From positions 1 to 62,666 of the forward strand of contig CAZJAH010000014.1 of NCBI GenBank assembly GCA_964544155.1: a stretch of DNA of 62,666 nucleotides, read 5' to 3'. The notes under the pieces are model-generated. The model saw only the letters and a list, made by a program, of their open reading frames with translations, made no database searches and was not told where the DNA came from. Positions 16,626 to 24,941 of this stretch are shown here, one piece after another. Origin of the DNA: CAZJAH01 sp964544155 (lineage in GTDB: Bacteria; Bacteroidota; Ignavibacteria; Kapaibacteriales; UBA2268). Position 1 is the stretch's first letter. The number at the start of each line of letters is the position of its first letter. Both the position numbers and the translations under genes were made by a program.

Positions 16626-17816
16626 TCAATAATTCAATGCTTCAATCCCGGGCAGCTTTTTACCTTCCAGGAATTCCAGGGAAGCGCCGCCTCCGGTAGA
16701 AACATGAGTAACTTTTCCTTCAAAGCCTAATTTTTTAACAGCTGAAGCTGAATCTCCGCCTCCGATAATTGTTTTTGCTCCTTTCCCGGTAGCATCTGCC
16801 ATTGCTTTTGCTATTGCTTCGGTACCTATGGCAAACTCATCAATTTCGAATACACCCATGGGGCCGTTCCAGACAATAGTCATGGCGTCACGGATAATAG
16901 CGGAATATTTCTCCCGCGTTTTTTCGCCAATATCCACACCTGACATATCGGCCGGTATGGAATCCGAATCAACCGTTTTATGATCAGCGCCTTTTTTAAT
17001 ATCAGCCGCGACAACCACATCATCTGGCAGCAAAAGTTTGACGTTTTTCTTATCAGCTTCAGATATAAGCTCTTTCGCGAGATCGATCTTATCTTCTTCC
17101 AGTATGGAATTGCCAATTTCCAGGCCCTGCGCTTTATAGAATGTGAAGCTCATACCGCCGCCGATAAGTATGGTATCGCATTTATCATAGAGGTTTTTGA
17201 TAACATCTATCTTGCCCGAGATTTTAGCTCCGCCAATAACAGCTACAAATGGATTCTGCGGATTTTTTAATGCCTTGTTGAGATTGTTGATCTCGTCCAT
17301 CATGAGCTGCCCGGCGTATCTTTGCTTAAATAGCTTTGCTGCGGCAACGGTGCTTGCGTGAGCTCTGTGGGCAGATCCAAAAGCGTCATTAACGTACATG
17401 TCTCCCAACTTCGCGAGCTGCGCGGCGAATTCGCTGTCATTTGCTTTTTCTTCCTTATGGAAGCGGAGATTTTCGAGAATAACAATATCTCCGGGGGCAG
17501 CGTTTCTAACAGCGTTTTCGGCAACTTCACCAATGCAGTCCGAAGCGAATATCACCGAGTATCCTAACTTATTCTGCAAATGCAAAGCCACCGGCTTCAG
17601 TGAGTATTCAGGCTGGGGCTCGCCTTTGGGCCTGCCCAGGTGAGACATAATTACCGGGATACCGCCGTCGTCGATAATCTTATCGATTGTCGGCAGGGTT
17701 GCGGTTATGCGCGTATCATCGGCCACCTGCCTGTCGTCGGTAAGCGGCACATTGAAGTCGGCGCGTATTAAAACGCGCCTGCCTTCAAAAAATTCATCAT
17801 AGATTGATCTAATCAT
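16626..17816 (-). CDS. pgk: Phosphoglycerate kinase
   Basis: 396 residues. The N-domain shows VLIRADFNVPL (about 15-25) and the substrate-binding SHLGRPKG (about 58-65); the nucleotide-binding C-domain has AVIGGAKISGKIDVI and the closing TIIGGGDSASAV and STGGGASLEFLEGKKLPG near the end. It transfers phosphate between 1,3-bisphosphoglycerate and ADP in glycolysis or the reverse. It lies 23 nt downstream of gap, so the two form the classical gap-pgk operon. Confidence 0.97.
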   Translation of the reverse strand: MIRSIYDEFFEGRRVLIRADFNVPLTDDRQVADDTRITATLPTIDKIIDDGGIPVIMSHLGRPKGEPQPEYSLKPVALHLQNKLGYSVIFASDCIGEVAENAVRNAAPGDIVILENLRFHKEEKANDSEFAAQLAKLGDMYVNDAFGSAHRAHASTVAAAKLFKQRYAGQLMMDEINNLNKALKNPQNPFVAVIGGAKISGKIDVIKNLYDKCDTILIGGGMSFTFYKAQGLEIGNSILEEDKIDLAKELISEADKKNVKLLLPDDVVVAADIKKGADHKTVDSDSIPADMSGVDIGEKTREKYSAIIRDAMTIVWNGPMGVFEIDEFAIGTEAIAKAMADATGKGAKTIIGGGDSASAVKKLGFEGKVTHVSTGGGASLEFLEGKKLPGIEALNY

Positions 17817-17839
17817 CTGATCTAACTTTCAGATTAATT

Positions 17840-18826
17840 TTACAAGTTTTTTAATTTAAGAATAAGGTCGCTGGTCCTTCTTGAATAGCCCCATTCGTTA
17901 TCGTACCAGCCGACAACTTTAACATGGCTGCCCTGAGCTTCGGTCAGTTTGGAATCGAATATTGTGGAATGAGGATTACCAACAATATCGCCCGAAACCA
18001 GGTCTTCATCTGAATATTCAATAATTCCTTTGAAGCCTCCTTCGGAAGCCTTTTTGAAGGCTTCGTTTACTTCTTCTTTGGTTACTTCTTTATCGAGATG
18101 AGCGATAAAGTCCGTTAGCGAGCCGCATGGAACGGGTACCCTCACGGCATAGCCGAAAAGCCTGCCTTCCATTTTAGGCATTACTTTGGCGACAGTTTTC
18201 GCGGCGCCTGTTGTTGTCGGTATGGTATTCACTGCCGCGGCGCGGGCTCTTCGCAGATCCTTATGAGGTAGATCAAGAAGCTGCTGGTCGTTAGTATATG
18301 CGTGAACAGTTACCATATAGCCGAGATTTACACCAAAGGCGTCATCGAGAACTTTAACCATAGGAGCAAGGCAGTTAGTGGTACATGAAGCGTTCGATAA
18401 TGTTTTTATATCAGCTGTAAGTTTTTCGTCATTAACTCCGAGTACAACAGTTGCATCTATATCTCCTTTGGCCGGAGCCGACAGGATTACCCTTTTTGAA
18501 TTTTTCAGATGCTTTTCAAATTGTTCTTTTGCCCGGAATACGCCGGTTGATTCAAGTACGATGTCAACGTCTTTCCACGGGATTTGTTCGGGGTCTTTTT
18601 CTGAAAAAATCGGGATATGCTTTCCGTCGACTACAAGCCCTTTATCATCAGTTGAAATTTCACCCTGGAATTTGCCGTAAACCGAATCCCATTTCAGGAG
18701 GTGTGCAAGAGTTTTTTTATCTGTAAGATCATTAATACCCGCAATTTCTAAATCTTCATTTATCAGCTGGCGGAACACCTGCCTGCCGATCCTGCCAAAT
18801 CCGTTTATTGCTACTCTATATGCCAT
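17840..18826 (-). CDS. gapA: Glyceraldehyde-3-phosphate dehydrogenase, type I
   Basis: 328 residues, slightly shorter than average but complete. The Rossmann start is YRVAINGFGRIGRQVFRQL; the active-site Cys lies in SNASCTTNCLAPM (about 147-159), followed by the S-loop region with PHKDLRRARAAAVNTIPT. It oxidises glyceraldehyde-3-phosphate to 1,3-bisphosphoglycerate with NAD. An Asp (GINDLTD) lies at the end of the second strand, favouring NAD over NADP. Operon with pgk, first gene. Confidence 0.97.
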   Translation of the reverse strand: MAYRVAINGFGRIGRQVFRQLINEDLEIAGINDLTDKKTLAHLLKWDSVYGKFQGEISTDDKGLVVDGKHIPIFSEKDPEQIPWKDVDIVLESTGVFRAKEQFEKHLKNSKRVILSAPAKGDIDATVVLGVNDEKLTADIKTLSNASCTTNCLAPMVKVLDDAFGVNLGYMVTVHAYTNDQQLLDLPHKDLRRARAAAVNTIPTTTGAAKTVAKVMPKMEGRLFGYAVRVPVPCGSLTDFIAHLDKEVTKEEVNEAFKKASEGGFKGIIEYSDEDLVSGDIVGNPHSTIFDSKLTEAQGSHVKVVGWYDNEWGYSRRTSDLILKLKNL

Positions 18827-19204
18827 TGAAAAACACCTTTGTGAATTTTATGAATAAAAAATAATTTAAATCCCCTGATTTAAAGCCCTTGGGACGATTT
18901 TCCGCACCAAAAAATGTAACAGTTCTATTCAAGCTTATATTATGAATAGAATTTAATCATTAAAGCGTATTTAAATGGTAATTATTTTATGAAAAAGTTG
19001 AATTTTACGGATTGGTTAGGATTGGTTTTATACTTAAAAAATAAAAGAAATCATGCCTTTACACGCTCTCAAATTAGATTAATTTCACAATTGGGAAAAG
19101 GTTTCTTAAATAAGCAAATAAGTCTTATTTTTGTAGCTTACAAAGACCAATATAATCATATTTTGAAAGATTAAATAAACAGGATAGCAGGGAGTAGAAA
19201 TAGT
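18827..19204. other. Divergent intergenic region between gapA and gcvPA
   Basis: 378 nt, very AT-rich, with promoters expected for both directions. A 61-codon open frame at 18989-19174 has no recognisable similarity and no ribosome-binding site. The best promoter-like element is noted at 19126. Confidence 0.5.
19102..19133 (+). promoter_or_regulatory. Possible Bacteroidota-type promoter of gcvPA
   Basis: TATTTTTG at 19126-19133 matches the -7 consensus TAnnTTTG of Bacteroidota housekeeping promoters; TTTC at 19102 is a weak -33 match at suitable spacing. It lies 72 nt before the gene start. Confidence 0.3.
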
Positions 19205-20545
19205 ATGGCCTTTATTCCTAATACTGATGATGACCGCAGGATAATGCTTGAAAAGATCGGAGTAAGATCATTTGAAGAACTTATAGATAAAGTACCTGAA
19301 AACCTCAGGCTTAAAGATAATCTGAACCTGCCTCCGAGGCTTTCGGAATACGAAGCGGTCAAATTACTAGATAAATACGCTAAAATGAATGCAAACGCCA
19401 ATACCCATACCTGCTTTATGGGCGGCGGCGCCTACGACAGGTTTATCCCGTCAATTGTCGGGGCCATAACTGAAAGGCCCGAATTTAAAACTGCTTACAC
19501 ACCTTACCAGGCAGAAGTATCTCAGGGTACACTTCAGGCCATGTACGAATTTCAGAGCCTCATATGCAGGCTCACTGCAATGGATGTTTCAAATGCCTCA
19601 CTTTACGATGGGGGCAGCGCCCTTGCAGAAGCATGCCTTCTGGCAGCAAATCATAACAGGAAAAAAGAAATACTTATAGCGGGTACGGTTAATCCCTATT
19701 TTAAGATGACTGCAAGGTCTATTACCGCAGGCAAAGAGCTGATCTTCAAAGAATTTGTCGCCAATGACGGCACCGCTGATATCATCGGGCTTAAAGCCGC
19801 GATAAACGAAAATACTTCAGCGGTTATAGTACAGCAGCCGAATTTTTACGGAAACCTGGAAGACATAAAAGCTATTGAAAAGATCACTCACGAAATGAAA
19901 GCCCTGCTTATCTCAGTCATAGAGCCGATTTCACTCGGACTTATACAGCCCCCGGGCGATTATAACGCCGATATAGCTGTCGGCGAAGGCCAGCCTTTGG
20001 GCATCAACTTAAGCTTCGGAGGGCCATACCTGGGTATTTTTGCCTGCAAGAAAGAATTTGTCAGGAAAATTCCCGGAAGGATAGCAGGAATAACTGAAGA
20101 TGAAAACGGAAACAGAGGATTCGTACTTACCCTGCAGACCAGGGAACAGCAGATAAAGAGAGAAAAAGCTACTTCTAACATCTGTACGAACCAGGGGCTT
20201 TTCATGCTGGCTGCTACCGTTTACATGGAATCAATGGGCAAAGAAGGCATTAGAGAAGTCGCAGAGCAATCAATGCATAAAGCGCATTATCTGGCAGGCC
20301 TCATAAAGGATATACCCGGATTCTCACTCATGAACGATAAGCCTTTCTTCTCGGAATTCCTGGTTAAAACACCGGTTCCGGCCCAAAAAATACTTGCTAA
20401 AGGCGTGGGACACGGAATACTCGCGGGTATAGCTACTGAAAGATTCCCGGGATACATCGAAGGCCTTCTCATAGCCGTTACAGAGAAACGATCAAAGGAA
20501 GAGCTTGACGGTTACGCGGAATTTTTAAGTACTTTTGCTTCATGA
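19205..20545 (+). CDS. gcvPA: Glycine dehydrogenase (decarboxylating) subunit 1
   Basis: 446 residues, the N-terminal half of the split P protein; it begins MAFIPNTDDDRRIMLEKIGV, as usual for GcvPA. Conserved stretches include MGGGAYDRFIPSIV, TPYQAEVSQGTLQAMYEFQ and the ending with RFPGYIEGLLIAVTEKR. With GcvPB, which carries the PLP lysine, it decarboxylates glycine and loads the aminomethyl group on GcvH. gcvPB is not nearby, unlike the adjacent gcvPA-gcvPB arrangement in many bacteria; gcvH is 11 kb away. First gene of a rightward row with ftsB-like, ROK kinase, RidA and DUF5683 genes. Confidence 0.95.
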   Translation: MAFIPNTDDDRRIMLEKIGVRSFEELIDKVPENLRLKDNLNLPPRLSEYEAVKLLDKYAKMNANANTHTCFMGGGAYDRFIPSIVGAITERPEFKTAYTPYQAEVSQGTLQAMYEFQSLICRLTAMDVSNASLYDGGSALAEACLLAANHNRKKEILIAGTVNPYFKMTARSITAGKELIFKEFVANDGTADIIGLKAAINENTSAVIVQQPNFYGNLEDIKAIEKITHEMKALLISVIEPISLGLIQPPGDYNADIAVGEGQPLGINLSFGGPYLGIFACKKEFVRKIPGRIAGITEDENGNRGFVLTLQTREQQIKREKATSNICTNQGLFMLAATVYMESMGKEGIREVAEQSMHKAHYLAGLIKDIPGFSLMNDKPFFSEFLVKTPVPAQKILAKGVGHGILAGIATERFPGYIEGLLIAVTEKRSKEELDGYAEFLSTFAS

Positions 20546-20549
20546 GTAG

Positions 20550-20864
20550 ATGATTAATTATTTTAAAAAAATAACAGAAAATAAAAAGAGCCGTTTCTAC
20601 CTTTCGGTAGCAGCGGTTCTTGTTATTATCCTCTTTTTTTTCCTATTCTCCAGTCACGGCCTTATCAAAAGGGTTTCACTTGAATCGGAAATGTCTGATA
20701 TAATGGATGATATTTCTACAGAAAGGATAATTCATGATTCACTTAAGCAAAGGATCAAAATGCTGCAAAAGGATACAAGCGAGATCGAAAGGGTTGCCCG
20801 CGAAAAATACGGTATGGTTAAGCCCGGGGAAAAGGTCTATATTCTAAAAGAAAATGAAAAATAA
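20550..20864 (+). CDS. FtsB/DivIC-like septum formation initiator
   Basis: 104 residues: a short basic cytoplasmic N-terminus (1-16), one membrane helix (about 18-36), a coiled coil (about 45-80) and the family's C-terminal signature ERVAREKYGMVKPGEKVYIL. Bitopic proteins of this kind bind FtsL and FtsQ/DivIB in the divisome. It starts 4 nt after gcvPA, so it is probably translated from the same mRNA even though the functions differ. Intact and of normal length. Confidence 0.9.
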   Translation: MINYFKKITENKKSRFYLSVAAVLVIILFFFLFSSHGLIKRVSLESEMSDIMDDISTERIIHDSLKQRIKMLQKDTSEIERVAREKYGMVKPGEKVYILKENEK

Positions 20865-20928
20865 TAATTAATTCAATACTTATCAGTCTTTCGATAGGTA
20901 TGATTTTTAACAAAAATGCTGTACACGA

Positions 20929-21867
20929 ATGTACCTCGGACTGGATATAGGCGGAACCAACATCAAAACCGGTGTGCTCAATACATCAGGTGAACTCATC
21001 TTTAGAGATAAAACTAAAACCAAAGCTTCTGACGGTGTGGATTCCGTAATAAATCTGATTGAATCAATTATAAGGCAAACACTTGACAAATACCCCAATA
21101 TTGAAACTATCGGTATCGGTGTGCCCGGAGTGGTCGATTACAGCGGCTTAGTTAAGATTGCGCCAAACCTGCCGGGCTGGGAGAATATAGCCCTTAAAGA
21201 AAGGCTGGCCAATTCTTTCGGTAAGCCCCTGGCAATAGATAATGATGCCAATGCCGCTGCCGTAGCCGAACTTAAGCTCGGTGCCGGTGTACTACACGAA
21301 CATTTTCTTTTTATTACTCTTGGTACCGGAGTCGGCGGGACTATTATATATAACGGAAAAATATTCGGCGGCGCAAACGGTAACGCGGGAGAGGTCGGCC
21401 ATACAATAATTGATTACAAAGCCCCGGCGCCTGAAGGCAAACCCGGATTCAGGGCCGGAGTACTCGAGGAGTTCATTGGCAGGACTCAGATAATACAAAT
21501 GGCAAAAGGTATTATCAAAAATTATCCTGACTCCCTGCTGCATGAATACGAGGAAAAACTGGATGTCGTGGATATATCAAATGCTGTTGATAAAGAAGAC
21601 CGGGCAGCTATTAAATGCTTTGAGGAAACAGCCAATTATCTTGGAACAGGCCTTGCTACCATACTGAATATATTAGACTTAAATACCATTATTATAGGCG
21701 GCGGTATATCCCGCTCTAATAAGCTGCTTTTTGAAAAAACGGAAGAAGTGCTTAAAAACAGGGCGCTGCCTTCAATTACCGAAAAAATTCAGATAAAAAT
21801 TGCAAAATTCAATAATGAAGCCGGAATTATTGGTGCGGCTCTCATAGGACGCGAATTCGGCAGATGA
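20929..21867 (+). CDS. ROK-family sugar kinase lacking the zinc motif
   Basis: 312 residues. The phosphate-binding start is LGLDIGGTNIKTGVL, the catalytic Asp lies in AIDNDANAAAVAE (about 103-115), and the ROK signature is TLGTGVGGTIIYNGKIFGGANGNAGEVGH. ROK glucokinases normally have a CxCGxxGCxE zinc site shortly after GH; here no cysteines occur and the region reads PAPEGKPGFRAGVLEEF, with GCLE replaced by GVLE. The likely reaction is ATP-dependent phosphorylation of glucose or a similar hexose, but the missing zinc site makes the substrate uncertain. No good ribosome-binding site; the start was chosen from the family N-terminus. Only one Cys in the protein. Confidence 0.87.
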   Translation: MYLGLDIGGTNIKTGVLNTSGELIFRDKTKTKASDGVDSVINLIESIIRQTLDKYPNIETIGIGVPGVVDYSGLVKIAPNLPGWENIALKERLANSFGKPLAIDNDANAAAVAELKLGAGVLHEHFLFITLGTGVGGTIIYNGKIFGGANGNAGEVGHTIIDYKAPAPEGKPGFRAGVLEEFIGRTQIIQMAKGIIKNYPDSLLHEYEEKLDVVDISNAVDKEDRAAIKCFEETANYLGTGLATILNILDLNTIIIGGGISRSNKLLFEKTEEVLKNRALPSITEKIQIKIAKFNNEAGIIGAALIGREFGR

Positions 21868-21901
21868 TTATTATGTTGTTTATTATTAAAGGAAAAGAGA
21901 T

Positions 21902-22282
21902 ATGAAGGAATTTATCACATCAGATAGTGCACCGGCGCCGATCGGCCCTTATTCTCAGGCTATCAAGGCTTCAGGAAATTTCGTTTTTGTATCAGGGCAG
22001 ATACCCTTTACAGCGGATGGCGAACTTGCCGGAGACGATATAGCGGCTCAGACGCATCAGTCAATAAAAAATATCGAAGCCATACTTAAGCAAGTCGGCA
22101 TCACGCTTGATAAAGTGGTTAAAACAACTGTTCTTATGAAAGATCTCGGCGATTTCGGGAAAATGAATGAAGTATATGAAGAATATTTCAGGATATCCAA
22201 GCCGGCAAGAGCTGCTTACGAAGTCGCAAGGCTTCCAAAAGATGTACTGATCGAAATCGAGGCAATTGCGGTAGCCGATTAA
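21902..22282 (+). CDS. RidA-family enamine/imine deaminase
   Basis: 126 residues, full length. Signature residues of RidA are present: PIGPYSQAIKASGNFVFVSGQIPF near the N-terminus, the catalytic Arg in SKPARAAYEVARLPKDVLIEIEAIAV near the C-terminus. RidA hydrolyses reactive 2-aminoacrylate-type enamines made by PLP enzymes and so protects other enzymes. A purine-rich AAGGAAAAG precedes the start. Followed 3 nt later by the DUF5683 gene. Confidence 0.94.
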   Translation: MKEFITSDSAPAPIGPYSQAIKASGNFVFVSGQIPFTADGELAGDDIAAQTHQSIKNIEAILKQVGITLDKVVKTTVLMKDLGDFGKMNEVYEEYFRISKPARAAYEVARLPKDVLIEIEAIAVAD

Positions 22283-22285
22283 GTG

Positions 22286-22873
22286 ATGAAAAAAACTTTC
22301 AAAATATATCTTATGATCCCGGCCATGATAGCGGCCGGGATATTTTTCTGTCAAAAGGACTGTTTCGCTCAGGATGAAACTGTACCGCCCGATTCGGTTA
22401 TTAGAATCACTGAATCTGAATTGGCCTCAAAGGAAGAGTCAGATCCTGAAGAATACCAGTTAAAGAAATCACCAACCGGCGCGATCATAAGGTCTCTGGT
22501 TCTGCCAGGCTGGGGTCAGTACTATGTGGAATCCTATTGGAAGATACCCGTATTTCTCGGCGCCGCAGGAACCCTGGCATACATTATTGCCGATAACCAC
22601 TCAAAGTTCATGGATTACAGTGACAGAGTAGATAATGCCCCGGAAAATATTGAGCAATTCGAGCTTCAACAGCTTAAATCAAGAAGAGAATTGTACAGAG
22701 ATAACCGCGACATGGCAGGCCTGTACTTCATCGGAGTATATACGCTTGGCGCTATTGACGCCTATGTAGGCGCGCATCTGTATGATTTTTCCGTCTCCGA
22801 AGACCTGACATTATCCCTTAAACCAGACTATAACAGCCTGATAGCACTCCAGCTCAGGATAAGTATTTATTGA
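22286..22873 (+). CDS. DUF5683 membrane protein
   Basis: 195 residues. N-terminal signal-like segment (about 5-28, ending CFAQD), then an acidic linker, then the DUF5683 core: KKSPTGAIIRSLVLPGWGQYYVESYWKIPVFLGAAG with one or two membrane helices (about 70-105), a charged middle, and a final hydrophobic segment near YFIGVYTLGAIDAYVGAHLYDF. ATG at 22286 follows an in-frame GTG that touches the ridA stop; ATG is preferred. The family is widespread in Bacteroidota envelopes, often near chromosome-partition or division genes, and has no assigned function. Confidence 0.85.
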   Translation: MKKTFKIYLMIPAMIAAGIFFCQKDCFAQDETVPPDSVIRITESELASKEESDPEEYQLKKSPTGAIIRSLVLPGWGQYYVESYWKIPVFLGAAGTLAYIIADNHSKFMDYSDRVDNAPENIEQFELQQLKSRRELYRDNRDMAGLYFIGVYTLGAIDAYVGAHLYDFSVSEDLTLSLKPDYNSLIALQLRISIY

Positions 22874-22952
22874 TATAAACTACTTGGCAAAGGGCGCATT
22901 CCTCACTGGAGCTTGTAACTGCTTGAATTATTATATTCCCTTTACAAATTAT

Positions 22953-22984
22953 TAAAAAAAGCAGAGAAATCTCTTTCCCTGCTT
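22953..22984 (-). terminator. Rho-independent terminator after trxB
   Basis: AAGCAG/CTGCTT stem with a pyrimidine/purine-rich loop (AGAGA/TCTCT can extend it); on the minus strand TTTTTTT follows at 22960-22953. Confidence 0.7.
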
Positions 22985-23033
22985 ATTTATAATTACTTAC
23001 AATTGCCGTCCTGTGGCTATTTCAGTTGTTTGT

Positions 23034-23981
23034 TCAGCTATCCTGCTGTGAGAGCCATCTTTCAGCATCAATTGCCGCCTGGCATCCGCTTCCTGCCGCC
23101 GTAACGGCCTGTCTGTAAACATGGTCCTGAACGTCTCCGCAGGCAAATACGCCCGGCACATTTGTGTAGGTGGATTTTCCTTTTGTTATTAGGTAGCCCT
23201 GATCGTCCATATCCAAAAGCCCTCTGAATATCTGAGTATTCGGAACGTGGCCTATAGCCAGGAATACGCCGTCTGCTTCGTGGTTTGTGACTTCTCCGGT
23301 AACGGCATCTTTAAGCCTAATGCCTGTCAGGTTTTTAATGCCGTTTGTTTCTTCGCCGGTAAATTCTTCGATGGTTGTATTCAGTTTAAAGTCGATTTTA
23401 GGATTATTTCTAGCCCTGTCGATCATGATTTTTGAAGCTCGGAATTCCTTCCTTCTGTGAATAATTGTTACTGTCTTGCCAAAGTGTGTAAGGTAGTTTG
23501 CTTCTTCCATTGCAGAATCGCCGCCGCCGATGACGTATATCTTTTTGTCTTTAAAGAAAAATCCGTCGCAGGTAGCGCAGGCGGAAATTCCGAATCCCCA
23601 GAATTTTTCTTCGCTGGGTATATCAAGTTTTCGTGCTCTGGCTCCGGTCGCGATTATTACAGTGTCGGCAGTGTATTCCTTGCCGGCATCTGACCATAAT
23701 GTAAACGGACGTTTACTGAAATCTACTTTGTTTATGGTTTCATAAATTGATTGTGCGCCGAACCTGTGTGCCTGCCTGCGGAAAACATCCATCATTTCAG
23801 GCCCCTGAATGCCATTTTCAAAACCGGGATAATTCTCAACATCGGTTGTGATCGTTAGCTGGCCGCCCGGCTGTTGCCCTTCGAATATTACTACTTTAAG
23901 ATTTGCCCTGCTGCCATATAATGCCGCAGTAAAACCGGCCGGGCCGGAGCCTATTATTACCATTGGATGGTGTTGTACCAT
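23034..23981 (-). CDS. trxB: Thioredoxin reductase
   Basis: 315 residues. FAD-binding start VIIGSGPAGFTAALYGSRA; redox-active C135-A-T-C138 in SACATCDGFF; NADPH site VIGGGDSAMEEANYL; C-terminal FAD motif VFACGDVQDHVYRQAVTAAGSGCQAA. It reduces thioredoxin with NADPH, keeping cytosolic thiols reduced. Single leftward gene with its own terminator. Intact, normal length. Confidence 0.96.
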   Translation of the reverse strand: MVQHHPMVIIGSGPAGFTAALYGSRANLKVVIFEGQQPGGQLTITTDVENYPGFENGIQGPEMMDVFRRQAHRFGAQSIYETINKVDFSKRPFTLWSDAGKEYTADTVIIATGARARKLDIPSEEKFWGFGISACATCDGFFFKDKKIYVIGGGDSAMEEANYLTHFGKTVTIIHRRKEFRASKIMIDRARNNPKIDFKLNTTIEEFTGEETNGIKNLTGIRLKDAVTGEVTNHEADGVFLAIGHVPNTQIFRGLLDMDDQGYLITKGKSTYTNVPGVFACGDVQDHVYRQAVTAAGSGCQAAIDAERWLSQQDS

Positions 23982-24146
23982 ATCGATTCCTCAATTTTAA
24001 AAGTAAAATGTGTTTTATTTTTTATTGAAATTAAAAATATTAATCTTAAAAATCAAACAATATTGCTAATGGGCAATATAAACGAATTAAGTGCTTCATT
24101 ATTAATTCTTTCATATCCATGCGTGCAGAACACTATTTCACACTAT

Positions 24147-24806
24147 TCATAAATTATTCAATAGTTCCGGATAATCATTCCGGGGATTATTCACAGCTTT
24201 TGAAACGGGGTAAGCCTCCATTTCATCAGCTGGGTACGGGCCGATTGCCGCCAAAAGCATTTCAATACTCACCGTTTCTGTCGAAAGCCATAATTCTCTG
24301 TGTTCAGGCATGATAATAGCAGGCATCCTGTTATGGATATCTGATATCATCTCATTCGGTACGGTGGTAATGATTGTGGCTGTAGTCAGCGGTTCTTCTC
24401 CTTTATTCCAGACATCCCAAAGGCCGGCGAAAGTGAAGGGTTTGCCATCCTTCATTTTAATATAATAAGGTATCTTTTCTTTGCCGGATTTTTTCCACTC
24501 ATAAAACCCCGTGGCAATTATAAGGCATCGTCTGCTTTTTATAAGTTTTTTAAAGGAAGGTTTTTCATTAAGCGTTTCGCCTCTGGCATTTATCATGCGA
24601 TTGCCGATTGAAGGATCGTCAGCCCAGAAAGGCACAAGCCCCCAGCGTAATTTCCTGATTTTGCCGCTACCGTCGCCCTGAATGGCCGCGATATTCTGAG
24701 TGGGAGCTATGTTATAACGGGCTTCTATTTCCGCATCCGGGCCAAGTTCCGGCAGGAGATTTTCAATATCTTCGGTAGTTGCCGTCATGGCAAATCGTCC
24801 ACACAT
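24147..24806 (-). CDS. SRAP-domain protein (YedK/HMCES family)
   Basis: 219 residues starting MCGRFAMTA. Cys2 becomes the N-terminal nucleophile after Met removal and cross-links abasic sites in single-stranded DNA. Other conserved parts are ARYNIAPTQNIAAI (Asn near 32), RWGLVPFWADD, the catalytic Glu segment FYEWKKSGKEKIPYYI and HNRMPAIIMPEHRELWL with the active-site His. It forms a stable thiazolidine DNA-protein link that shields abasic sites. Stands alone here, with no SOS-type neighbour and no clear regulatory box. Confidence 0.95.
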   Translation of the reverse strand: MCGRFAMTATTEDIENLLPELGPDAEIEARYNIAPTQNIAAIQGDGSGKIRKLRWGLVPFWADDPSIGNRMINARGETLNEKPSFKKLIKSRRCLIIATGFYEWKKSGKEKIPYYIKMKDGKPFTFAGLWDVWNKGEEPLTTATIITTVPNEMISDIHNRMPAIIMPEHRELWLSTETVSIEMLLAAIGPYPADEMEAYPVSKAVNNPRNDYPELLNNL

Positions 24807-24888
24807 GATATTTCCTTTTGTACTTAATTCTGATTATGTTTTAAAAAAAAAATTGTTAGAGAATGTTTAAGAGTTAATTATTAATTTT

Positions 24889-24920
24889 AAAAAAAAAGCT
24901 GCTTCTATCGAAACAGCTTT
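24889..24920 (-). terminator. Rho-independent terminator after the PpiD-like gene
   Basis: AAAGCTG/CAGCTTT stem (7 bp, 12-nt loop); on the minus strand a T-run at 24897-24889 follows. Confidence 0.75.
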
Positions 24921-24941
24921 TATAACGGTCACAGCTATCAA

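Noticed and set aside
18989..19174. 61-codon frame upstream of gcvPA
   Set aside because: No ribosome-binding site or similarity, and it overlaps the promoter-like element at 19126.
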